From contig NZ_CAFI01000497.1 in NCBI RefSeq assembly GCF_000239775.1, positions 44,365-108,364 on the forward strand: DNA of 64,000 nt, written 5' to 3'. Positions within the stretch are counted from its first letter, which is position 1. Every line of letters begins with the position of its first letter. The notes under the pieces are model-generated. The model searched no databases and was not told where the DNA came from. It saw only the letters and a program-made list of their open reading frames with translations. Of the stretch, positions 7,420-15,880 are shown one piece after another. Position numbers and translations under genes: made by a program. Origin of the DNA: Bradyrhizobium sp. ORS 375. GTDB lineage: Bacteria > Pseudomonadota > Alphaproteobacteria > Rhizobiales > Xanthobacteraceae.

Positions 7420-8724
7420 GTGACGATGATCGTTGCATCCGAGCCGAACAAGCCGAAGAAATCCGCTTCGAGTATTTTCCGGCTGCTGGGCCCAGGTCTC
7501 GTCACCGGCGCGGCCGACGATGATCCCTCAGGCATCGCCACCTACTCCCAGGCCGGCGCGCAGTTCGGGTACGGGCTGCTCTGGACCGTTTTCCTGACCA
7601 CGCCGTTCATGATCGCGATTCAGCTGGTGAGCGCGCGGATCGGTCGCGTCACCGGTAAGGGTCTCGCGGCCAACATCAGCGCACTCGCCCCACGCTGGAT
7701 CGTTTTCGGCCTCGTGGCGCTGCTGGTCGGCGCCAACACGTTCAACATCGCGGCTGACATCGCCGCCATGGCCGAAGCGCTGTCGCTCGTGATCGGCGGC
7801 CTCAACCACGAGCATGCGCTGATCTTCGCCGCCGCCTCGACCTTGTTGCAGGTTTTCCTGCCGTACCGGCGCTACGCGCCCTTCATCAAGGTGCTCACGC
7901 TCAGTCTGTTCGCCTATGTCGCCACCGCATTGATGGTCAAGGTGCCCTGGAGCACGGCGCTGCTCGCCGCGGTGTGGCCGACCCCCTCGACGGATGCCGA
8001 CTATCTGCTGACCGTCGTCGCCGTGCTCGGCACCACCATCAGTCCCTATCTGTTCTTCTGGCAGGCCTCGCAGGAGGTCGAGGAGATGAACCAGGGCAAG
8101 GTCGACCGCCCCTTGCGCGAGCTCTCCAGGAAGAATCATCCGGAGCTGCGGCGCATGCGGATCGACACCACGGCCGGCATGATCTTATCGAACGCGATCG
8201 CCTTCTTCATCATCGTGACGACCGCGACGGTGCTGCACGGCCACGGCATCACCAAGATCGACTCGGCGACGCAGGCGGCCGAAGCGCTGCGGCCATTGGC
8301 CGGGGACTTCACCTTCCTGCTGTTTGCGCTCGGCATCATCGGCACCGGCATGCTGGCCATTCCGGTGCTGGCGGGATCGGCCGCCTATGGCGTCGCCGAG
8401 ATCTTCGGTTGGCATGCGACCTTGGAGGCCAAGCCGGACGAAGCGGCCGGCTTCTACAGCATCATCGCCGCAGCCACGATCATCGGCTTCGGCCTCGGCT
8501 TCACCGGCATCGATTCGATCCACATGCTGGTGTGGAGCGCCGTGCTCAACGGCATCGCCGCGGTGCCGATCATGGCGATGATGATGGTGATCGTCTCCAA
8601 CACCGGGCTGATGGGCCGCTTCCGCGCCCGGTCCTGGCTGATCGGCCTCGGCTGGGTCGGCACCGCGATCATGGCGGTCGCCGTTCTGGCGCTGCTGTGG
8701 TCATTCGTCACAGGCCGAGCCTAG
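7420..8724 (+). CDS. Nramp-family divalent metal transporter, divergent (Mg2+-type motif)
   Basis: The 434-residue integral membrane protein has about eleven helices and the Nramp fold (LLGPGLVTGAADDDPSG; later TISPYLFFWQASQEVEE). Canonical Mn/Fe transporters carry DPGN in helix 1 and a metal-binding Met (MPH) in helix 6. Here these positions read DPSG and SPYLFFWQ. Loss of the Met is a hallmark of the Nramp-related magnesium transporters (family knowledge), so Mg2+ is a better guess than Mn2+. The GTG at 7420 lies about ten bases after TTGAGGA; an ATG at 7426 is possible. Divergent from the histidine kinase. Confidence 0.8.
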   Translation: MTMIVASEPNKPKKSASSIFRLLGPGLVTGAADDDPSGIATYSQAGAQFGYGLLWTVFLTTPFMIAIQLVSARIGRVTGKGLAANISALAPRWIVFGLVALLVGANTFNIAADIAAMAEALSLVIGGLNHEHALIFAAASTLLQVFLPYRRYAPFIKVLTLSLFAYVATALMVKVPWSTALLAAVWPTPSTDADYLLTVVAVLGTTISPYLFFWQASQEVEEMNQGKVDRPLRELSRKNHPELRRMRIDTTAGMILSNAIAFFIIVTTATVLHGHGITKIDSATQAAEALRPLAGDFTFLLFALGIIGTGMLAIPVLAGSAAYGVAEIFGWHATLEAKPDEAAGFYSIIAAATIIGFGLGFTGIDSIHMLVWSAVLNGIAAVPIMAMMMVIVSNTGLMGRFRARSWLIGLGWVGTAIMAVAVLALLWSFVTGRA

Positions 8725-8753
8725 CCATCCCTCCGGTCCCCACCTGCATCCGC

Positions 8754-8788
8754 TGCAACGCAGTTGCACAACGTCATTGGTGCAACGC
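8754..8788 (+). promoter_or_regulatory. TGCAAC inverted/direct repeat ahead of malic enzyme
   Basis: TGCAAC-GCA-GTTGCA (8754-8768) is a perfect six-base inverted repeat. The half-site with two more bases (TGCAACGC) recurs at 8781-8788, 27 bases downstream, so the two lie on nearly the same helix face. It looks like a two-site operator for an unidentified regulator. Confidence 0.35.
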
Positions 8789-8834
8789 GGAACCCAAACT
8801 GTGTTAACAGTCCGCTCCCGCCATCCCGCCACCG

Positions 8835-8848
8835 TTGATGCCGATCAA
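8835..8848 (+). promoter_or_regulatory. FixK/FNR-type box upstream of malic enzyme
   Basis: TTGATGCCGATCAA is a perfect FNR-class palindrome (TTGAT-N4-ATCAA) and fits the Bradyrhizobium FixK2 consensus TTG[A/C]-N6-[T/G]CAA. Its centre is about 60 bases before the chosen start codon at 8902. A class II arrangement would put the start site near 8883, but the -10 there is poor. Confidence 0.55.
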
Positions 8849-8901
8849 CGCTGGCGCGCTCCGGAATGGCGAGGCTCGAACAAAGGACCTCGGAGACTGC
8901 C

Positions 8902-10551
8902 TTGACCCAACCGCAACGTATGAGCGCATCGACGCACCCCACCTACTCCCCGCGCGGGCTGACGCTGCTGCGCGACCCGCTGCTCAACAAGGGCACCGGC
9001 TTCACCGAGCAGGAGCGCGACGCGCTCGGCCTGCGCGGCTTCCTGCCCGCGGGCGTCATGTCGATGCAGGCACAGGCCGAGCGCATCCTGGTCAATCTGC
9101 GCAGCCTGTCCAACGACCTCGAGAAGTACGTCGCGCTCAACGCGCTGCATGACCGCAACGAGGCGCTGTTCTTCCGCGTTGTGTGCGACAACATCGACGA
9201 GATCCAGCCGCTGATCTACACGCCGACCGTCGGCCTTGCCTGCCAGAAATACGGCCTGATCTTCCAGCGTCCGCGCGGCCTGTTCATCTCGGCCAATGAT
9301 CGCGGCCGGATCGCCGAGATCCTCGCCAACTGGCCATATCGCGCCAGGCTGATTGTCGTCACCGACGGCGAGCGCATCCTCGGCCTTGGCGATCTCGGCG
9401 CCAACGGCATGGGCATCCCGGTCGGCAAGCTGTCGCTGTACTCGGCCTGCGCCGGCATTCACCCGGAGGAATGCCTGCCCGTCATGCTCGACGTCGGCAC
9501 CAACAACGAGGAGTTTCTGGCCGACCCTTATTATATCGGCCTGCGGCAGAAGCGCCTCACGGGCGAAGCCTACGACGCCTTTGTCGACGAGTTCATGACC
9601 GCGGCTCGCGCGGCCTTCCCGGGCGTGCTGATCCAGTTCGAGGACTTCGCCAACCACGCGGCCTTCAAGCTGCTGCACAAATATCGCGACGAGGCCTGCG
9701 TCTTCAACGACGACATCCAGGGCACCGCGGCGGTGGCGCTCGCCGGCATGTTCTCGGCGCTGCGCATCACCGGCGGCAAGCTGAGCGACCAGACCGTGCT
9801 GTTCCTTGGCGCCGGCGAGGCGGCGACCGGCATTGCCGATCTCGTCGTCTCGGCGATGATGGCCGAAGGCCTGTCCGAAGCCGAGGCGCTGCGGCGCAAC
9901 TGGCTGACGGATTCGCGCGGCCTCGTCATCAAGGGCCGCGACAATCTGCATGGCCACAAGCTGCGCTATGCGCATGACCAGGCCCCGATCGGCGACTTCC
10001 TCTCCGCGATCAAGACGCTGAAGCCGACGGCGATCATCGGCGTGGCAGCGGTCGGGGGCGCATTCACGCCAGAGGTGCTGCAGGCGATGGCCGAACTCAA
10101 CGAGCGTCCGATCATCTTCGCGCTCTCCAACCCGACCTCGAAGGCGGAGTGCTCGGCGGAGGCGGCCTATCGCTACACCCAGGGACGCGCACTGTTCGCC
10201 TGCGGCAGCCCCTATGACCCCGTCAAGCTCGACGGCAAGACCTTCGTGCCGCGCCAGGGAAACAACTCCTACATCTTCCCCGGCGTCGGCCTCGGGGCTA
10301 TCGCCAGCGGCGCGCGGCTGGTGACGGACGAGATGTTCATGGCCGCGGCCCACACCTTGGCGAATTGCGTCACCGGCGCCGATCTCGAACAAGGCAGTCT
10401 GTATCCGGCCCTGCCGCGCATCCGCGAGGTCTCGGCCCATATCGGCGCGGCCGTGGCCGGCGTGGCCTATCAGAACGGACTGGCGACCGGTCCCGCACCG
10501 AACGACCTGCTCGGCTTCGTCGAGTCGAAGATGTACGACGCGCGCTACTAA
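8902..10551 (+). CDS. maeA: NAD-dependent malic enzyme
   Basis: About 549 residues, the usual length of the large bacterial malic enzyme (MaeA/SfcA type). It decarboxylates malate to pyruvate with NAD+. Conserved segments include PLIYTPTVGLACQKYG (malic N-domain), LGLGDLGANGMGIPVGKL, FEDFANHAAFKLL, FNDDIQGTAAVALAG, the dinucleotide site FLGAGEAATGIADL and ALSNPTSKAECSAE. A TTG at 8902 follows CGGAGA by six bases and gives the expected N-terminus; an upstream ATG at 8866 has no good ribosome site. In rhizobia, malic enzyme feeds dicarboxylate-grown, nitrogen-fixing cells. The FixK box upstream fits such use. Confidence 0.9.
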   Translation: MTQPQRMSASTHPTYSPRGLTLLRDPLLNKGTGFTEQERDALGLRGFLPAGVMSMQAQAERILVNLRSLSNDLEKYVALNALHDRNEALFFRVVCDNIDEIQPLIYTPTVGLACQKYGLIFQRPRGLFISANDRGRIAEILANWPYRARLIVVTDGERILGLGDLGANGMGIPVGKLSLYSACAGIHPEECLPVMLDVGTNNEEFLADPYYIGLRQKRLTGEAYDAFVDEFMTAARAAFPGVLIQFEDFANHAAFKLLHKYRDEACVFNDDIQGTAAVALAGMFSALRITGGKLSDQTVLFLGAGEAATGIADLVVSAMMAEGLSEAEALRRNWLTDSRGLVIKGRDNLHGHKLRYAHDQAPIGDFLSAIKTLKPTAIIGVAAVGGAFTPEVLQAMAELNERPIIFALSNPTSKAECSAEAAYRYTQGRALFACGSPYDPVKLDGKTFVPRQGNNSYIFPGVGLGAIASGARLVTDEMFMAAAHTLANCVTGADLEQGSLYPALPRIREVSAHIGAAVAGVAYQNGLATGPAPNDLLGFVESKMYDARY

Positions 10552-10561
10552 TTGCGCCCGT

Positions 10562-10591
10562 GCGGATGCCTCTCACGACGGAGGCATCCGC
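10562..10591. terminator. Hairpin between malic enzyme and arginase genes
   Basis: GCGGATGCCTC and GAGGCATCCGC form a perfect 11-bp stem with an eight-base loop, between two convergent genes. There is no long T tract, so it acts either as a weak bidirectional terminator or as an mRNA end protector. Confidence 0.6.
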
Positions 10592-10624
10592 GTTCTTCAC
10601 GAACGCCGAGGGTCAGATATCCGG

Positions 10625-11599
10625 TTATGCATCCGGCACGATCGCATTGGTCGGCGTCGGACGGTCGATGATCTGCTGGCCGAACAGGCTGCCGATCAGC
10701 TCGACCGCAACGCGCGCCGTCTTGCCGCGATCGTCGAGGAAGGGATTGAGCTCGACAACGTCGACCGATCGGACCAGTCCTGAATCGTGCAGCAGCTCCA
10801 TGATGAGATGCGCCTCCCGATAGGTCGCTCCGCCCGGCACGGTGGTGCCGACACCCGGCGCCACCTCGGGATCGAGGAAGTCGACGTCGAAGCTGACGTG
10901 CAGGACACCGCTGCGGCTGCGAACCTTGTCGAGGATCCGGCGCATCAATACGCCGACGCCGAACTCGTCGATCGCGCGCATGTCGGCGATGCTGACGCGC
11001 CGCAGCCGCAGCAGCTCCTTCTCCGCCTTGTCGATCGAGCGGATGCCGAACAGCTCGAGCTGCGCCGATGGGATGCCGACACGGGGCTCATCGCCGAGCA
11101 GGCCGTCGAGACCCGGCTCGCCGCACAGGAAGGCGGCGGACATGCCGTGCATGTTGGCGGTGATCGTCGTCTCCGGCGTGTTGTAGTCGGCATGGGCGTC
11201 GAGCCAGAGGACGAACAGCTCGCGCCCGATGTCGCGGCAATGCCGCGCAACGCCATTCACCGATCCCATCGACAGCGAATGGTCGCCGCCCAAGAAGACG
11301 GGAATGGCCCCGGTCTGCGCCAGTTCGTAGCTGCGGCGCGCCAGTACCCGGGACCAACGCTGGATCTGACGATAATGCTTGGCACTCGCAGGCGGCTCAT
11401 CGCCGAGCTCGGCCATCTCGGCAATGCCAACGTCGCCGTAATCCGTGACCTCGAGGCCGAGACTTTCCATGACCGGGATGAGACCCGCGGTCCGCAATGC
11501 GGCCGGTCCCATCAACGTGCCGCGCACGGAGGCGCCGAGGTCGATCGGCGCACCGAGCACGGCGATGCGGTGGGGCGATGCTGTGTCTGATGAAGCCAC
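10625..11599 (-). CDS. rocF: Arginase
   Basis: 324 residues of the ureohydrolase family, converting arginine to ornithine plus urea. The binuclear Mn-binding motifs are intact: GGDHSLSMG, WLDAHADYNT and SFDVDFLDPEVAPGVGT. The N-terminal GAPIDLGASVRGTLMGP and the VELNPFLDDRGKTA segment are typical of arginase rather than agmatinase. The gene stands alone, convergent with malic enzyme. No Lrp-type regulator adjoins it. Confidence 0.9.
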   Translation of the reverse strand: MASSDTASPHRIAVLGAPIDLGASVRGTLMGPAALRTAGLIPVMESLGLEVTDYGDVGIAEMAELGDEPPASAKHYRQIQRWSRVLARRSYELAQTGAIPVFLGGDHSLSMGSVNGVARHCRDIGRELFVLWLDAHADYNTPETTITANMHGMSAAFLCGEPGLDGLLGDEPRVGIPSAQLELFGIRSIDKAEKELLRLRRVSIADMRAIDEFGVGVLMRRILDKVRSRSGVLHVSFDVDFLDPEVAPGVGTTVPGGATYREAHLIMELLHDSGLVRSVDVVELNPFLDDRGKTARVAVELIGSLFGQQIIDRPTPTNAIVPDA

Positions 11600-11808
11600 A
11601 TTCAGGTCCTTTCACATCCGCCCGACCTTAACCGGCGTGGCGGGGGAACGGTGCGCCGAGGCGCGACGATCCACCGGTTTAAAGACCACAGGCGGGCGAC
11701 GGAACCATTCGTGTCAGAAGGCATTGCCTGCAGCGTCAGAGCTCCCCGGAGATCGTTTCGAGGGGTGCAATCTCAATCCGGCCGATGCGCGTCGAGAGGA
11801 CAACGAAA

Positions 11809-12066
11809 GTGAGCGAACCGTTCGAAACACCTGCGCAGCCGGGCGTCGCCGAGCGCGCGCTCGACACTGCGACCGACCTGTCCCGCTCGCTCGGAGAGGT
11901 GATGGGGACGCTGAGTGCCGCGGTCGACCGGTTGAGCGAGGTCGCACAGGATGCGCGCCGGCCGGGAACGGCGCTGTCCACCTTGAGCGCGATCACGCGC
12001 GAGGCTCCGCTCACCAGCCTGTTCGTGGCCTTCCTGTTCGGCGTGGCCGTCGCGCGCCGGCGCTAG
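11809..12066 (+). CDS. Small membrane-anchored protein, ElaB/YqjD-like architecture
   Basis: The 85-residue protein has a soluble helical N-terminal part (LDTATDLSRSLGEVMGTLSA). A C-terminal membrane helix ends in ARRR (APLTSLFVAFLFGVAVARRR). That is the layout of ElaB/YqjD-type (DUF883-like) ribosome-associated inner-membrane proteins, but sequence similarity is only architectural. GTG at 11809 follows GAGAGGA by eight bases. Ends six bases before the convergent OpgC gene. Confidence 0.7.
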   Translation: MSEPFETPAQPGVAERALDTATDLSRSLGEVMGTLSAAVDRLSEVAQDARRPGTALSTLSAITREAPLTSLFVAFLFGVAVARRR

Positions 12067-12072
12067 GCGCCA

Positions 12073-13224
12073 TCAGAACAGCCGCGGCCCGCGGCGGTCG
12101 ACCTGAGATTCCCACGTCAGCAGCGTGGCCGCGAGCACCATGACGGCAATGCCCGTGACGCTGATCAGCAGCTGCAGCGCAAAGCCGCTCGCAACATCGG
12201 TCAGCAACACCTGACCGACGAAGGCCAGCAACACGCCGATGCAATAGATCGACAGCGAGTTCTCGCCGCATCTGATCATGGCCGTCATCAGCGGACGGAT
12301 CGGGCCGTGCCACTGCGGCGGCGTCAGCCGCGACACCACAAACGCCAGCGACAGGAAATGCAGCAGCCGCACCGGCGCCAGATGGCTCTTGTAGATCGGA
12401 TAGATCAGATTGGTAATGGCCGGCGGGATCAGGCTTTCAAGGCTCTTGAATTCCCAGCTCAAGGCCATGAACAGACTGAAGCCGAGATAGGCAAGCGCCA
12501 CGATCAGAAGCGTGCGTGAATGCAACAGGGGCCGCAGCCTTTCCTGACCGCCATAGGCGTACCAGGCACCGATCACGAACAGAAACTGCCAGGCATAGGG
12601 ATTGAAGTACAGCTCGCCGCTGGGCCAGGCCGGCACCTGCCAGCTGAACAGCTGGACCATCATGTAGAGCAGGAAGGAAAGCAGAAGCGTCGCTGTCGCG
12701 CTGGTCATCATCAGCCACAGCACGATCGGAAAGCAGATGTGCAGGATCGCGAACGTCAACAGGATGTCCGTGTTGACAGGCGCAAATTGCAGCAGCGCGA
12801 CATGCACGAGCGTCGGACCCGGCTCGCGGAAAAAGAAACCGGTGTTGGTCTCGTCGACGAAACGGGTGCCACCGCCGATCACCCACACCAGCGCCGCATA
12901 GGCGAGCAGGAGCACCAGGAACGCCGCATAGATCTCCCAGGCCCGTCGCAGCGCGCGCACCACGGTCGTCACCCAGCCCTGCGTCGCCACCGCTCCGCCA
13001 TAGGCCAGCATGCAGGTGTAGCCGGAGATGAAGACGAACACTTCGGAGGTGTCGCTGAAGCCGTAGTTCCGCAACGTCAGCCACGCCAGCGAATTGTCCG
13101 GCACGTGATCGACGAAGATGAACCACAGCGCCAGGCCGCGGCATGCATCGAGCCTGAGATCGCGACGTGCGTTGCTCGTATCAACGACAGCACCGGTCTT
13201 CGCCGGCTTCGGATCACCAGGCAT
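12073..13224 (-). CDS. opgC: OpgC family membrane protein
   Basis: 383 residues with about ten membrane helices and the family hallmark near the N-terminus (RDLRLDACRGLALWFIFVDH, then FGFSDTSEVFVFISGYTC-like). OpgC proteins substitute osmoregulated periplasmic glucans, for example by succinylation (E. coli and Rhodobacter family knowledge). Bradyrhizobium makes cyclic beta-glucans, so a glucan-modifying role is plausible. There is no opgGH nearby. Confidence 0.85.
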   Translation of the reverse strand: MPGDPKPAKTGAVVDTSNARRDLRLDACRGLALWFIFVDHVPDNSLAWLTLRNYGFSDTSEVFVFISGYTCMLAYGGAVATQGWVTTVVRALRRAWEIYAAFLVLLLAYAALVWVIGGGTRFVDETNTGFFFREPGPTLVHVALLQFAPVNTDILLTFAILHICFPIVLWLMMTSATATLLLSFLLYMMVQLFSWQVPAWPSGELYFNPYAWQFLFVIGAWYAYGGQERLRPLLHSRTLLIVALAYLGFSLFMALSWEFKSLESLIPPAITNLIYPIYKSHLAPVRLLHFLSLAFVVSRLTPPQWHGPIRPLMTAMIRCGENSLSIYCIGVLLAFVGQVLLTDVASGFALQLLISVTGIAVMVLAATLLTWESQVDRRGPRLF

Positions 13225-13458
13225 CGCGCTGAGCCTCGTCTGGGAACTGATCGGGCATTCGCCGTCTCAAGGCTACTGGGTTCGGGAACCTCATCCCGCG
13301 CAATCGCTGACACAGTTCACACAGGCGCGCCATGTCGTTCCCGATTCTGCGCGTGGTGTGTGCACGTCTTTTCATCGCGCAGATGGTTCCCTTGTCTTCG
13401 CGTTTCGCCGCAGCGGCGCGACTGCTGGAAAAGTGTGCACGGAAACCGAGCGTGCAAA

Positions 13459-13483
13459 GGAACATTGCCGGCATGGTGGTGTT
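13459..13483 (+). promoter_or_regulatory. Possible EcfG general-stress promoter
   Basis: GGAAC (13459-13463) is followed after 16 bases by TGTT, one base off the GGAAC-N16/17-CGTT consensus of alphaproteobacterial EcfG. It lies about 110 bases before the small gene at 13595, inside a 370-base intergenic stretch (13225-13594) that otherwise shows nothing recognisable. Confidence 0.3.
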
Positions 13484-13594
13484 AACCGTCTTACGATTGC
13501 GCCAGCTGGCAATTGTTCCACTCCCGTATTTTCCCGGATTGATTGTAAGCTGGTTAGACGTTGACTTGCAGTGGAAGAGTTAAAGGGGGGTTCC

Positions 13595-13843
13595 GTGATC
13601 CACCGAGGTGTCCAATATACGGTCGTGGCGACTGCTGAACCGGACATTTGGGAATGGCGGTACGAGTTCGGCGATCAGGTCAAGACCGGGCGAACCCAAA
13701 CGCGGCTCGCCGCCCTGGCCGCTCGGCGGGTCAAGTCAAAGATCGACGCCGCAATCCGCGCAACCCAGACCGGTTCCGTCACGGCCGCAAATGTCGCTGA
13801 CCGACTCGAGATGGCGAAGGCGACGTCGCATAGCATCACCTGA
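13595..13843 (+). CDS. Hypothetical protein
   Basis: The 82-residue protein begins MIHRGVQYTVVATAEPDIWE and contains YEFGDQVKTGRTQTRLAALA. The opening beta-like segment (RGVQYTVVATAEPDIWEWRYEFG) followed by a basic helical segment is a common Bradyrhizobium small-protein layout. The GTG at 13595 follows AAAGGGGGG by four bases; the frame also opens at GTG 13571. I cannot assign a function. Confidence 0.65.
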   Translation: MIHRGVQYTVVATAEPDIWEWRYEFGDQVKTGRTQTRLAALAARRVKSKIDAAIRATQTGSVTAANVADRLEMAKATSHSIT

Positions 13844-13883
13844 GTCTCACGTACATCTGGCACGCAATCTATCGTCTGCCCTG

Positions 13884-13897
13884 TTGAGACAGATCAA
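13884..13897 (+). promoter_or_regulatory. FixK2-type box
   Basis: TTGAGACAGATCAA matches TTG[A/C]-N6-[T/G]CAA exactly. For a class II promoter the start site would fall near 13932, right at the start codon of the next gene. So either that transcript is leaderless, the true start is later, or the box works differently. Confidence 0.4.
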
Positions 13898-13930
13898 GGC
13901 ATGCATGCCGCGATCCGTCATGGTCAGGCA

Positions 13931-14134
13931 ATGGAAACTCTCGTTTTTCGCTGCTCCCAAACGGGATCGAACGTGCAGATCGGCCTGACGGCGTCGGCCT
14001 TGGTCGAACACGCTGATGCTTACGAAGCGGTCGCATGTCCGGCATGCGGGCGCCTGCACCTCGTCAACAGGCGCACGGGAAGGACGCCGAGTGACAGGGA
14101 GGGCTCGACATGTCCACCATCGCGGATGAGCTGA
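13931..14134 (+). CDS. Small zinc-ribbon-like protein
   Basis: The 67-residue protein begins METLVFRCSQTGSNVQIGLT and has VACPACGRLHLVNRRTG. One Cys near the start and a CPAC pair suggest a minimal zinc ribbon. Similar FRCP...CxxC...HLVNR small proteins are frequent in Bradyrhizobium (recalled). The frame opens further upstream at 13901, but METLVF is the conserved-looking start. Its 3' end overlaps the next small gene by 25 bases. Confidence 0.6.
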   Translation: METLVFRCSQTGSNVQIGLTASALVEHADAYEAVACPACGRLHLVNRRTGRTPSDREGSTCPPSRMS

Positions 14135-14244
14135 CGGCAGTTCATGCACCCGGCCCGTCGCTGCTGCGCCGGCTCTGCACCCTCGTCAAGATGATTGCCA
14201 GCCGCATCGATCTGTCGCACTTTCCGCGATCGTGCTGCAGCTGA
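14110..14244 (+). CDS. 44-residue hypothetical protein
   Basis: An ATG at 14110 stands six bases after a very strong AGGGAGGG ribosome site. It encodes MSTIADELTAVHAPGPSLLR and then RLCTLVKMIASRIDLSHFPR, ending SCCS. It is a short amphipathic protein with a Cys-Cys near the end. It overlaps the end of the preceding gene, consistent with translational coupling. Function unknown. Confidence 0.4.
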   Translation: MSTIADELTAVHAPGPSLLRRLCTLVKMIASRIDLSHFPRSCCS

Positions 14245-14375
14245 CCGCGACGCGCGGGCCCGTGCACTGAGAGGTAGCTGAGCGGGAGCGACTGATTGTC
14301 CTCTCTCGAGCCGACGTTGTCGCAACGGCCGGCGTCAAGCTCGATTTCACCATTTCACCAGATCGGAGTGACGGA

Positions 14376-14690
14376 ATGCGCGCCTTGTTGATCAAAGTTC
14401 TGGCGGTCGTGGCGGCGACCACCGCGTTGACCTCGGCGCGGGCCGCCGACGCGGACCATGGCGCCGACCTCGCCCGGCGCTGGTGCGCCTCGTGCCACCT
14501 GATCGAAGGAACGCAGAAGCAGGCCAGCGCGGACGTCCCGTCCTTCTCCGAGATTGCCCAGAAGGCGGATTTCACCCCGGAGAAGGTCGCGTTCTTCCTG
14601 CTCGACCCCCACCCGAAGATGCCGAGCTTTCCCCTCAATCGGCTTGAGGCGGCCGACATTGCCGCCTATATCGGCTCGCTGCGCAAGTAG
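14376..14690 (+). CDS. Small c-type cytochrome
   Basis: The 104-residue protein has a signal peptide (MRALLIKVLAVVAATTALTS, Ala-rich cleavage site) and a class I haem-binding motif, CASCH. A candidate axial Met lies in HPKMPSFPLN. The C-terminal helix is EAADIAAYIGSLRK. This is a periplasmic monohaem electron carrier. GGAGTGACGGA precedes the ATG. Its partner redox enzyme is not nearby. Confidence 0.85.
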   Translation: MRALLIKVLAVVAATTALTSARAADADHGADLARRWCASCHLIEGTQKQASADVPSFSEIAQKADFTPEKVAFFLLDPHPKMPSFPLNRLEAADIAAYIGSLRK

Positions 14691-14762
14691 TCAGCGTCGG
14701 CGGCCGGATGGCCGCCGCCCTCACATCACGGCCGTCGCATGACGGAACGCCTTGGTCCCACC

Positions 14763-15116
14763 TCAGGGCTTCGGTTCAGTGGCCTTCGTTGCGGCCGACA
14801 TGATGCTCGCTGTGATCGTCTTCATGTGCTCGCCGGCATTTGTGAACTGGCTGCGCAGGAACTCGGATTGAATCCGCATCGCCTCTTCCAGCTCGGTCGC
14901 GTGGACGAGCTTGCGCGCATGCTCGAACGCCGTCTTGATGTTCTGCTCGGTGAGAGTGAGTGCCTGCTTGGACATGTCGGCGGCCGGTCCAGGAACAGAG
15001 CCGATTGATTTGCCAGCTGCGTCGAAGAACATCTCGAAGGCCCTTTCCGCCTGCGAGATGGTCTTCTCGGCGAGGTCGCGCAATTCAGCGGGCACTTCCA
15101 GTTTGGTTTGGGTCAT
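14763..15116 (-). CDS. Phasin family protein
   Basis: The 117-residue protein is almost entirely amphipathic helix (MTQTKLEVPAELRDLAEKTI..., FEMFFDAAGKSIGSVPGPAA, ..., SEFLRSQFTNAGEHMKTITA). This matches the Phasin_2 family, which coats polyhydroxyalkanoate granules or acts as a stress-linked structural protein. ATG at 15116 follows GGAGGACGTAACA; a longer start at 15149 is unlikely. No PHA synthase lies in the window. Confidence 0.8.
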   Translation of the reverse strand: MTQTKLEVPAELRDLAEKTISQAERAFEMFFDAAGKSIGSVPGPAADMSKQALTLTEQNIKTAFEHARKLVHATELEEAMRIQSEFLRSQFTNAGEHMKTITASIMSAATKATEPKP

Positions 15117-15206
15117 TGTTACGTCCTCCACGACAACCCCAACTACCATATCTGGCTCCCTGCGTCCCCGTGCAAATGGATCCGTAGGCAGCCGATGGCG
15201 GAGCTG

Positions 15207-15509
15207 TCAGGACGCCCACACACGTTCGCGCGCGATCTGAAGCGAATACTCGATGGAGGCGAGATGACGGTCGAACATGCGATGCGCCCGCTCATCGATC
15301 ACGAGGTCCGAGAGCTCACGCGCGTGCTGCAGAGCAAGATCGAGCAGAATGACGGTCTTCCTGAGGTCGTCCCGGACGGCTGGTACGCCCGATCGCGTCG
15401 CCTCGTGCCTCCCCGCGCCCGCCATCGCAACGGCATCCTGCGCGCAAGCGGCTGCGGGCGCTTCACGAAATGAGACTATCCGGGAGCGAAACGGAATGAC
15501 GTTGGTCAT
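15207..15509 (-). CDS. Hypothetical protein (MTNVIPFRSR type)
   Basis: The 100-residue protein begins MTNVIPFRSRIVSFREAPAA and has a helical C-terminal half (DDLRKTVILLDLALQHAREL...MFDRHLASIEYSLQIARERV). NVIPFR-type starts are widespread in short rhizobial proteins of unknown role. GGGGAGAGCCA precedes the ATG. It may share regulation with the phasin gene downstream on the same strand, about 90 bases away. Confidence 0.65.
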   Translation of the reverse strand: MTNVIPFRSRIVSFREAPAAACAQDAVAMAGAGRHEATRSGVPAVRDDLRKTVILLDLALQHARELSDLVIDERAHRMFDRHLASIEYSLQIARERVWAS

Positions 15510-15880
15510 TGGCTCTCCCCGCTGCTCTTCGAGGGCGGATCTGAATCAAATTTTCACTGTTATACACGCGGCATTTTACTGAAGCCTTAGACCGGTTGCA
15601 GGCAACGCGGCCGGAAGTGGCCCCAAGGCGAGAGCCGCAATTAACTCGAAAGCAAGTCGGCCGAGCCCGCATCCGCAGCACCAGGCGTGCAGGCGACGGC
15701 CCGGCTTTTTCAAAACGAGTCTTGGAGGGCGATCGACGCCGCGGGAGCGGAGACGGCGTCAGGGCGCTGCGGCAGAGCCGATTGCTGCCGGTCAGGATGG
15801 GGCGACCAGAAGGCGCTAACACAACTTTTGAGAAATTCGATTCACGAAAAATCAACCAGAACTCGCAATGGAGACTGGCA
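15510..15880. other. Intergenic stretch, 371 bases
   Basis: No convincing gene. The overlapping frames are Arg/Ser-rich shadows. The right-hand part is A/T-rich (15828-15870) and the left holds the presumed promoter of the 100-residue gene on the minus strand. Confidence 0.4.

Noticed and set aside
8845-10440. A 531-codon minus-strand frame
   Set aside because: Antisense shadow of malic enzyme; no recognisable domain or ribosome site.
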